Shown here: piece by piece, positions 1 through 4,847 of the stretch
How the letters are laid out: each line of letters begins with the position of its first letter
Numbering within the stretch: position 1 is the first letter of the stretch
From: Planctomycetota bacterium
GTDB lineage: Bacteria > Planctomycetota > Brocadiia > JAJRTI01
NCBI GenBank assembly: GCA_024278415.1
Contig: JAJRTI010000802.1
Location: 1 to 6,016, forward strand
Direction of reading: 5' to 3'
Length of the DNA stretch: 6,016 nucleotides
Translations under genes and position numbers: made by a program
Notes under the pieces: model-generated
What the model was told of the DNA's origin: nothing
Database searches by the model: none
What the model saw: the letters and a program-made list of their open reading frames with translations, nothing else

Positions 1-1323
1 GATCCTGCGGCACGCGTCGAAGCGCTGAAGCAACTCAAGGCCATGGCCGACGCGGGCGAGGCCGCGGTCCAGCCCGTGCGCCGCGCGGTGAACCTGCACG
101 GCCACACCTTCTTCTCGTTCAACGGCTACGGGTACTCGCCGTCGCGTTTTGCGTGGGAAGCATACAAGGAGGGCCTCGAAGTCGCGGGCTCGGTCGACTT
201 CGACGTGCTTGATGCCGCGGAGGAGATGCTGAACGCCGGGGACGTGCTGGGGCTCAAGACGGTGGCCGGAATCGAGACGCGCGTGTTCTTCCCGGAATAC
301 GGTGAGGTCGAGATCAATTCGCCCGGCGAACCCGGCATCTCCTACTTCATGGGCATCGGCTTCGTTGCGCTGCCCCCCTCCGGCTCGCCGGCGGCCGCGA
401 CGCTCGACGGCATGCGCCAACGCGCGCGGGACCGCAACATCGGCATGATGAAGCGCATCAACGCGGCGCTGGGTGACGTGCAACTCGACTACGAGAAGGA
501 GGTCGTCCCGCTCACGCCCAGCGGCAACGCGACCGAGCGGCACCTGCTCGAGGCGTATACGCGCAAGTCGGCCGCGGTGTTCGACTACGACGAGGAGCGG
601 CTCGCGGCCTTTTGGGCCGACGCGCTCGGCGAGGGCCAGGAGACGATCCAGGTGTTGCTGGGCGACAAGCCGAAGTTCCACGAGCTGATCCGCAAAAAGC
701 TCATGAAGCAGGGGGGCGTGGGATACGTGAAGCCGGACGCCGGGTCGTTCCCGCTGCTCGACGACGTGATCCAGATGATCCTGGCCTGCGCAGCGATTCC
801 CACCGCGACCTGGCTCGACGGGCTGAGCGACGGCGAGGCGGACATGGAGCAGCAGCTCAAGCTGCTCATGGAGAAGGGCGTCGCCGCGCTGAACATCATC
901 CCCGACCGCAACTGGAACCTCGACAACCCGGAGGAGAAGGATCGCAAGGTCGCGAAGCTCGCGGAGGTCGTGGCCGTGGCGCAGTCGCTGCACTTGCCGA
1001 TCGTGGTGGGCACGGAGCTGAACAAGCACGGCCAGAAGTTGGTCGACACGTTCGAGGCGCCGGAGCTGGAGCCTTACGTGGGCGAATTCCTCAGGGGAGC
1101 GCGCATTGTCTGGGGCCACACGGCCATGCGCCGCAACGGCAAGTTTGGGTACGTGGGCGCGGTGGCGGACGAAGTTTTCGGCATTGACCGTGCGGCGAAG
1201 AACGCATTCTTCGCCAAGCTTGGCGAGATAGCCCCCGGCGGCAGCCTGACACCGGCCATCATCGCGGCGAGTGAAGTGCTCTCGTCCCACCTACGCGCCA
1301 AGGTCGCCGCGCACATGGCGTGA
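1..1323 (+). CDS. PHP-like putative metal-dependent hydrolase, 5' end outside window
   Basis: The frame is open from base 1 to the TGA at 1321-1323. The first ATG (43) has no convincing ribosome binding site, and the 14 codons before it read as ordinary helical protein, so the gene almost certainly starts upstream of the window. Numbering from that ATG (426 residues), the N-terminal region resembles a PHP fold: NLHGHTFFSFNG contains the H19-x-H21 metal-ligand pair, and GIETRV (E78) matches the third PHP motif. The usual TDH motif is replaced by SVDFDVLD (D52, D54). A later GTELNKHGQ (E325, H329) and WGHTAMRRNGKFGY (H359) may complete a metal site. PHP proteins are typically phosphoesterases, but this subfamily has no function I can name. 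It converges on the nagB-like gene, so a shared pathway is only inferred. Confidence is high that the gene is real, moderate for the PHP assignment and low for substrate. Confidence 0.8.
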   Translation, partial: DPAARVEALKQLKAMADAGEAAVQPVRRAVNLHGHTFFSFNGYGYSPSRFAWEAYKEGLEVAGSVDFDVLDAAEEMLNAGDVLGLKTVAGIETRVFFPEYGEVEINSPGEPGISYFMGIGFVALPPSGSPAAATLDGMRQRARDRNIGMMKRINAALGDVQLDYEKEVVPLTPSGNATERHLLEAYTRKSAAVFDYDEERLAAFWADALGEGQETIQVLLGDKPKFHELIRKKLMKQGGVGYVKPDAGSFPLLDDVIQMILACAAIPTATWLDGLSDGEADMEQQLKLLMEKGVAALNIIPDRNWNLDNPEEKDRKVAKLAEVVAVAQSLHLPIVVGTELNKHGQKLVDTFEAPELEPYVGEFLRGARIVWGHTAMRRNGKFGYVGAVADEVFGIDRAAKNAFFAKLGEIAPGGSLTPAIIAASEVLSSHLRAKVAAHMA

Positions 1324-1361
1324 GGCAAGGGGGACGCGCCCCAAGAAGAAGCCCCTGCCTC
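1322..1361 (+). other. Hairpin overlapping the PHP-like gene stop codon
   Basis: GAGGCAAGGGG (1322-1332) pairs with CCCCTGCCTC (1352-1361) over 10 bp with one bulged A, across a 19-nt loop. It begins inside the TGA stop codon. It could act as a transcription end or mRNA 3'-protective stem, but no T-tract follows, so it is not a canonical intrinsic terminator. Its right arm also belongs to the larger inverted repeat at 1350-1445, so the two foldings exclude each other. Confidence 0.35.
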
Positions 1362-1445
1362 CTACTCCTACTCGTGTCCGCAGGTACCCAGGCGATCTTT
1401 AGACAACAATGATGCGGGCGCGAGTGGGAGGTAGGAGTAGGGGCT
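1350..1445. repeat. Imperfect 25-bp inverted repeat rich in CCTACT units
   Basis: The arm at 1350-1374 and the arm at 1421-1445 are reverse complements at about 18 of 25 positions, with identical outer ends (AGCCCCT / AGGGGCT) and inner ends (ACTCG / CGAGT). Each arm contains short CCTACT / AGGAGT iterations. The 46-bp centre shows nothing recognisable. The pair lies between two convergent genes, where a structure readable on both strands could end transcription from either side, but neither side has a T-tract. Confidence 0.5.
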
Positions 1446-1458
1446 GAGAATCGGTTAG

Positions 1459-1693
1459 CCCGCATTCCTCACCAGCCCAGGATAGAAGTGGCGGAAGATT
1501 GGGTGTCTGAAGATCTTCCGAGCCCCTCGGACGCGTGAGTTGTTCAACAACCTGTACGCGTCGGACGGGCTGGCCCTTCGGGCGAGCCCAGTCGGACGCC
1601 GCTGCTGCGTTGCACGGCGCTCGACGTGCCCGAGCACGCCTTCGCACCGTGCGCCTTGCATCGGCATCCGCCTGGACTCGTGAGAAATGCGGG
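1459..1693. mobile_element. MITE-like 235-bp element with TIRs and TTAG target duplication
   Basis: The left end CCCGCATTCCTCACCAG (1459-1475) and the reverse complement of the right end, CCCGCATTTCTCACGAG (1677-1693), match at 15 of 17 positions. Directly outside both ends lies TTAG (1455-1458 and 1694-1697), as expected for a 4-bp target-site duplication. The interior has no credible gene but many hairpins: CGGAAGAT/ATCTTCCG (1492-1520), TCGGACGCGT/ACGCGTCGGA (1527-1567, one mismatch) enclosing GTTGTTCAACAAC, GGGCTGGCCC/GGGCGAGCCC (1567-1589), and GCACGG/CCGTGC (1612-1652) enclosing CGTGC/GCACG. This is the form of a non-autonomous insertion element mobilised in trans by a DDE transposase. 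A structured RNA is an alternative. The right-hand TTAG contains the nagB-like stop codon (TAA on the minus strand), so the insertion leaves that protein intact. Confidence 0.7.
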
Positions 1694-2539
1694 TTAGAGG
1701 ATGATCTGCGGCTGCTTCGCGGTATCCTCGTCAGTGGTGATGACGTAGTCCTTGTGGTCGCGGATGAACGTGACCGGGTAGTCCTCGCCGGGCTGGCCGA
1801 AGACCGCGAGGCGCGTGACCGTGTTGGCCCAGTCCAGCGCAATGCCGTTGCGCGGGTAGAGGCGGATGCGCCGGGCGCCGAGGATCTGGCGCATGCCGAG
1901 GGTGACGGCTTTGCGGGGGAAGTTGACCAGGTTGCCGCCCACGTTCGCGCGAATGCAGTTGATCGTGCTCGTGAAGTCGTTGAGGTACACGAGCCGCGGG
2001 TCGGTGTCCTTCACGTTGGGCTCCGGCTCGTTGAACGCGATGTGGCCATGGATGCCGATGCCGCCGTAGCAGGTGTCGATCCCGCCGACCGCGTCGATTT
2101 TGGCCTTGATCGTCATGATGTTGTCGCTGGTCGGGAAGACAAGCTGCTTGGCGGGGATCATGAGGCTCTTGGGGATCTTGCTGAAGAACATCTCCTCCAT
2201 TTCGCCCCGGAAGCTGAGCGGATGGCTCTGCGGCAGGGAGACGCCGTTGTCGTCGCAGTTCTCGTCCATGTAGAAGAACCAGCACTTTTTCAGGCTGATC
2301 TTCTCAGTCTTGATCATGTCGACGAGGATGGGGTACTGGCCCACTGGGCCGACGGGCAGGATGAGCCGCGTGGGTTTGCCCTTCTTGTTGTTGGCCTTGA
2401 TCTCTGCCGCGATGGTGTCGGCGATGCGCTGGTGCACCGCGTCGATATCGGGCAGGATCACCAGATGCTTGCCGGCCTTCTTGAGCATCTCGGCTCGCGA
2501 CATCTTCAACAGCTTGCGGACTTCTTCTTGGCGAGTCAT
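1694..2539 (-). CDS. NagB-like glucosamine-6-phosphate deaminase/isomerase family protein
   Basis: This 281-residue protein is close in length to classical NagB (266 residues in E. coli). NagB converts glucosamine-6-phosphate to fructose-6-phosphate and ammonia in the cytoplasm. The family signature is clear: FYMDEN (D92, equivalent to catalytic Asp72), then GIGIHGHIAFNEP (H166 and E171, equivalent to His143 and Glu148), then a helical segment TLGMRQILGARRIRLY. Two departures stand out. The residue matching catalytic Asp141 is H164, and the N-terminal phosphate loop, normally TGGTP, reads LPVGPVGQYP (61-70). The position of E. coli Lys208 appears to be N231 next to R230. The fold is therefore confident, but the classical deaminase reaction is doubtful and another sugar phosphate may be the substrate. 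The start is supported by AGGAGG 8 nt upstream. It lies 98 nt after the ROK gene on the same strand, probably one operon. No nagA is present here. Confidence 0.88.
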   Translation of the reverse strand: MTRQEEVRKLLKMSRAEMLKKAGKHLVILPDIDAVHQRIADTIAAEIKANNKKGKPTRLILPVGPVGQYPILVDMIKTEKISLKKCWFFYMDENCDDNGVSLPQSHPLSFRGEMEEMFFSKIPKSLMIPAKQLVFPTSDNIMTIKAKIDAVGGIDTCYGGIGIHGHIAFNEPEPNVKDTDPRLVYLNDFTSTINCIRANVGGNLVNFPRKAVTLGMRQILGARRIRLYPRNGIALDWANTVTRLAVFGQPGEDYPVTFIRDHKDYVITTDEDTAKQPQIIL

Positions 2540-2547
2540 GGGGCAGA

Positions 2548-2553
2548 CCTCCT
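2548..2553 (-). promoter_or_regulatory. Shine-Dalgarno AGGAGG of the nagB-like gene
   Basis: On the minus strand AGGAGG lies 8 nt before the ATG at 2539-2537. It fixes the start and indicates independent translation rather than coupling to the distant ROK stop codon. Confidence 0.85.
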
Positions 2554-2609
2554 GAAAAGTGGGGGGGCCACGGCGAGTGGGGGCGTGGCAGTGGGGGGAT
2601 TAGGCGTCG

Positions 2610-2629
2610 CCGCATGCTGGAGCATGCGG
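2610..2629. repeat. Perfect 9-bp inverted repeat between ROK and nagB-like genes
   Basis: CCGCATGCT (2610-2618) and AGCATGCGG (2621-2629) are perfect reverse complements separated by GG. As RNA this would fold as an 8-bp stem with a four-base loop. It starts about 8 nt after the ROK stop on the transcribed strand and lacks a following T-tract. It could be an mRNA-stabilising or partial-termination stem that sets ROK versus nagB-like expression, or a dispersed palindrome. Confidence 0.6.
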
Positions 2630-2637
2630 GGAAAAGC

Positions 2638-3876
2638 TCATCCGTCGTCCGATCGTTTTTCGCGCACCTTCGCGATCACAAGTGCGCCGGCGCCGAGGAG
2701 CACGAGGTCGTCGCCGAGCGGGCTTGTCCGGATGCGCAAGGCACGGTCGCTCGCGCCCGGCATGCGCAAGGCGATCTCGTCGCGGATCAAATCCACAATC
2801 ATGTCGCGGCCGCGGGAGAGCGCTGGGCCGATCACGACCAACTCCGGATCTGTCAGGCACATCACGTTGGCGAGCGCGACGCCCACGTGCTGCGCGGTCT
2901 CGGCGAGCAGCTTCCGGGCCAACGCGTCGCCGGCGGCCGCGGCGTCGATCACCGCGTCAAGGGTCACGCTCTTGGGCGACGCCTGTTGCAGCAGCATGCT
3001 CTTGGCGCGGCGCTTGGCCGCTCGCGCGAGCCGATCTGCGAGCGCGGCCCGCGAGGCAACCGCTTCGAGGCAGCCGTGGCTGCCGCACGCGCAGGGGGGG
3101 CCGTGCTCGTCGACGGTGATGTGGCCCAACTCACCGGCGCGGCCGGTGGAGCCGTCAAGGATCGTGCCGTTGGCGCACAGGCCCACGCCAATGCCCGTGC
3201 GAAAGAGCAACACGGCAAAGTCGCTCACGTCCCGCGCGGATCCGAACCACTGCTCGGCCATGGCCGACGCGACGAGGTTCGTCTCGAGCGTGGTCGGTGC
3301 GCCGGTGTGGTCCTCGATGATCCGTTTCAGCGGCACATCGTCCCACCCGGGCACGAGGCCGTAGCAGTTGGCCAGCGCTTTGTCTGGGCTCAGCCGGCCG
3401 AACGTCGCCACGCCGATGCCGAGCAGCTTGGCTTGTTGCGTGGCGTCGTGCTGGAGCAGGGCATCGATGACGGAGAGCGTCGCGCTCAGTATGGCCTGCT
3501 TGCCGGCCTTGCCTGAGGGCTTGCGGCTGCGCTTGTGCAGCACGCGGCCGGCGAAGTCCATCACCGCGGCCTCGACCTTGGAGCGTTCGAGGTCGAGGCC
3601 AATGATGCGGCCGGCGTCCGGATTGATGCGCCACAGCTCGCGGCGTCGCCCGCCCTTGGAGCTGGCGCTGGCCAGGCCGTCGCTGCAAATGAGGCCCTCG
3701 TCGTGGAGCGCCTCGAAGATGCTGCTCACGCTGTTCTTGGCCAGGCCGGTGATCGCCGCAACTTCGGCGCGGGAGATCGGCCCCCGCTCGCGCACGATTT
3801 TCAGCGCGGCCGCGCGGTTGACTTGCCGGGCCATGGCCGGCGCGGCTTTGCGGATGGGCGTGAGGGGGGATGGCAT
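2638..3876 (-). CDS. ROK-family transcriptional repressor (NagC/Mlc type)
   Basis: This 412-residue protein has the standard two-part ROK repressor layout. Residues about 18-85 form a winged helix-turn-helix (ISRAEVAAITGLAKNSVSSI, then a basic wing GGRRRELWRIN). Residues about 90-400 form the ROK sugar-binding domain with ELGH (249-252) and the zinc site H252, C262, C264, C269 in the signature CACGSHGCLE. Kinase features are lost: the DxGGTK phosphate motif reads DLERSK (95-100), and the END catalytic motif reads ETN (198-200), with Asp replaced by Asn. It should therefore bind a sugar or sugar phosphate and DNA but not phosphorylate. The annotated ATG has no clear Shine-Dalgarno; M15 (codon 3832-3834) is an equally plausible start, since the HTH begins after it. 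The gene is followed by the nagB-like gene and preceded by a promoter with an overlapping palindrome, suggesting autoregulation. The inducer cannot be read from sequence. Confidence 0.93.
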   Translation of the reverse strand: MPSPLTPIRKAAPAMARQVNRAAALKIVRERGPISRAEVAAITGLAKNSVSSIFEALHDEGLICSDGLASASSKGGRRRELWRINPDAGRIIGLDLERSKVEAAVMDFAGRVLHKRSRKPSGKAGKQAILSATLSVIDALLQHDATQQAKLLGIGVATFGRLSPDKALANCYGLVPGWDDVPLKRIIEDHTGAPTTLETNLVASAMAEQWFGSARDVSDFAVLLFRTGIGVGLCANGTILDGSTGRAGELGHITVDEHGPPCACGSHGCLEAVASRAALADRLARAAKRRAKSMLLQQASPKSVTLDAVIDAAAAGDALARKLLAETAQHVGVALANVMCLTDPELVVIGPALSRGRDMIVDLIRDEIALRMPGASDRALRIRTSPLGDDLVLLGAGALVIAKVREKRSDDG

Positions 3877-3918
3877 GGGACGCGGAGCAAATCGATCACA
3901 GCCACGACACGGTGACTG

Positions 3919-3951
3919 AATTGGTTAGTTAGGAAGACGAACTTACCGATT
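3919..3951. promoter_or_regulatory. Candidate ROK operator, 12-bp half-site inverted repeat
   Basis: AATTGGTTAGTT (3919-3930) and the reverse complement of AACTTACCGATT (3940-3951), which is AATCGGTAAGTT, agree at 10 of 12 positions. They are separated by 9 bp, placing half-site centres 21 bp apart, two helical turns, suitable for a dimeric winged-HTH repressor. The right half-site contains the predicted -10 box of the ROK promoter, so binding would block transcription of the ROK and nagB-like genes. The consensus reads AATYGGTWAGTT. No second clear copy was found elsewhere in the window. Confidence 0.6.
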
Positions 3952-3968
3952 TAGGGGAGGTCTGTCAA
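3940..3968 (-). promoter_or_regulatory. Sigma70-type promoter of the ROK gene
   Basis: On the minus strand there is a perfect -35 box TTGACA (3968-3963), a 17-nt spacer, and TAAGTT as -10 (3945-3940). The -10 matches TATAAT at only three of six positions, including the first T, second A and last T. Transcription would start near 3933, giving a leader of about 55-60 nt before the ATG at 3876. Confidence 0.6.
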
Positions 3969-4025
3969 GCAAAAACTACGGCAGGTGTTCCCCAGGCGCC
4001 CCGGCTGTCGTGCGTCCGCTGTACG

Positions 4026-4061
4026 GCCTGTCTGCGTGCGTGCGGACACGCACAGGCAGGC
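4026..4061 (+). repeat. Bulged 15-bp hairpin in the ROK upstream region
   Basis: GCCTGTCT (4026-4033) pairs with AGGCAGGC (4054-4061) with one G-T wobble. After a two-base bulge (GC), GTGCGTG (4036-4042) pairs perfectly with CACGCAC (4047-4053) around a CGGA loop. The wobble favours folding of the plus-strand transcript. No gene is seen from which such a transcript would come, so its role is unknown. Confidence 0.45.
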
Positions 4062-4090
4062 GCAATGGCAAAGCTTGGCCCGCAGAATGG

Positions 4091-4239
4091 CCGTGGTCGT
4101 GTCAACCCCAACGAGGTCGCATCAGCATGGACGCAACCCCTCGTTGGGGTTGAATCTTGTGCGTGGGCCTTCTAGCCCAGGGTTGCCGCAACCCTGGGCT
4201 AGAAGGCGGAACTCCTTCGGAGTTCGGCAACGGCCACGG
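4091..4239. repeat. 149-bp palindromic module with three consecutive hairpins
   Basis: The outer ends CCGTGGTCGT (4091-4100) and ACGGCCACGG (4230-4239) are reverse complements at 9 of 10 positions. Inside are three perfect hairpins in order: CAACCCCAACGAGG (4103-4116) with CCTCGTTGGGGTTG (4139-4152); a 19-bp stem, GCCTTCTAGCCCAGGGTTG (4167-4185) with its exact complement at 4189-4207 around CCG; and GAACTCC-TTC-GGAGTTC (4209-4225). No flanking target duplication is evident. This is the architecture of a dispersed REP/BIME-like intergenic repeat, possibly also transcribed as structured RNA or ending transcription of the STAS unit that reads towards it. Confidence 0.7.
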
Positions 4240-4450
4240 TGTGTCTTCGTTGTCAAGTTGTGGGTAAAGGTCAGGGAGAGAGGGCCCCCGGGCAAGACGC
4301 GCACGCCGGCGCCAGGTCGTCGAAACGCCACCGCCCCCCCCGCCCGCGACCGATCCTGCCTTCTACCGGTTCACCTGCGCCTGTGGCGCCTGGGGCTCGC
4401 CGCGCCGCGCCCGACGGGGTTCGGGGCCGGAGAGCCCGGACCAGCCATCT
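4240..4450. other. Non-coding GC-rich spacer downstream of the STAS gene
   Basis: I see no credible gene, RNA gene or strong terminator in this stretch. It holds short C-rich runs (for example the run of C at 4334-4341) and a minor GCGCC-TGT-GGCGC stem (4377-4389). Open frames crossing it also cross the palindromic module at 4091-4239 and read as low-complexity Arg/Pro/Ala-rich sequence. Confidence 0.5.
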
Positions 4451-4825
4451 CTACCCTCTTGGTTCTGCCCCCTGCCCCTCCGCCATCGCGGCGAGGGCCT
4501 CCGCTTCGCTGGTGTAAATGTCCATCACGCGGTGCAGCTTCGCCGCGCGGAGCGTCTCGTGAACGTAGTCTGACACGTTCGACAGCTTCACCGATCCGCC
4601 TGTCTCCCAGATCTTCTTGTGGATGTAGAGCAGCGTTGCGATAACGCGGCTGCACACGTACGCGACGCCATCCATGTTCAGCACCAACTTGGGATGGTCT
4701 GTGCCGGCGATGATCGCGTCCAGTTCGTCGCGCATCTCGTCGGCATCGTAGTTGATGCCCATCTCGCTCTCGTTGAACGTGACGACGTGCACGTCGCCCT
4801 TGGTTTCGCAATTGATATGTTTCAC
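4451..4825 (-). CDS. STAS-domain protein, anti-sigma factor antagonist-like
   Basis: This 124-residue protein is about the length of a single STAS domain (SpoIIAA is about 117). The pattern matches the fold: a beta-rich N-terminus (DVHVVTFNESEM), a central strand KLVLNMDGVAYV (46-57), then CSRVIATLLYIHKKIWETGG and VKLSNVSDYVHETLRAAKL, and a C-terminal YTSEAEALAAM. In SpoIIAA the phosphorylated serine sits in DSSGLG; here the aligned segment is VCSRVI, keeping a serine at S59 but not the following glycine. Anti-sigma antagonists are controlled by reversible serine phosphorylation by a partner kinase, and no kinase or phosphatase lies in the window. The start is GTG at 4825-4823 with AAGGAG just upstream; an internal ATG (residue 22) would remove the first strand. 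It follows the dehydrogenase gene by 22 nt, almost certainly cotranscribed. A role in partner-switching regulation is an inference from the domain. Confidence 0.85.
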   Translation of the reverse strand: MKHINCETKGDVHVVTFNESEMGINYDADEMRDELDAIIAGTDHPKLVLNMDGVAYVCSRVIATLLYIHKKIWETGGSVKLSNVSDYVHETLRAAKLHRVMDIYTSEAEALAAMAEGQGAEPRG

Positions 4826-4829
4826 GTCT

Positions 4830-4835
4830 CTCCTT
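4830..4835 (-). promoter_or_regulatory. Shine-Dalgarno AAGGAG deciding the GTG start of the STAS gene
   Basis: AAGGAG on the minus strand lies 4 nt before the GTG codon, a rather short but workable spacing. No site of comparable quality precedes the internal ATG, which supports the GTG start. Confidence 0.6.
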
Positions 4836-4847
4836 GCTCCATTCCTC

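Noticed and set aside
43..45. ATG at 43 as the true start of the PHP-like gene
   Set aside because: The same frame is open to base 1 with protein-like codons and there is no good ribosome binding site, so the start is probably upstream.
1535..3364. 609-codon plus-strand open frame across the nagB-like and ROK genes
   Set aside because: It is antisense to two genes with clear family motifs, contains no recognisable domain, and is the kind of long open frame that high-GC third positions create.
2614..3516. 300-codon plus-strand open frame antisense to the ROK gene
   Set aside because: It is the mirror of the ROK coding frame, with biased composition (Ala, Arg, Gly, His) and no motif.
2638..3876. 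Active ROK sugar kinase (for example glucokinase or NagK)
   Set aside because: It has an N-terminal winged helix and has lost the DxGGTK loop and the catalytic Asp, fitting a repressor.
4103..4225. Intrinsic terminator for the dehydrogenase-STAS unit
   Set aside because: The hairpins are strong but none is followed by a T-tract on either strand, and they lie over 200 bp from the STAS stop codon; a dispersed repeat explains them better.
4122..4331. 69-codon minus-strand open frame
   Set aside because: About half of it is translation of the palindromic module, as expected when repeats are mis-called as small proteins. No ribosome binding site or family was seen.
3985..4644. 219-codon plus-strand open frame over the intergenic region
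   Set aside because: It runs straight through the palindromic module and into the STAS gene on the other strand; its product is Arg/Pro/Ser-rich with no domain.
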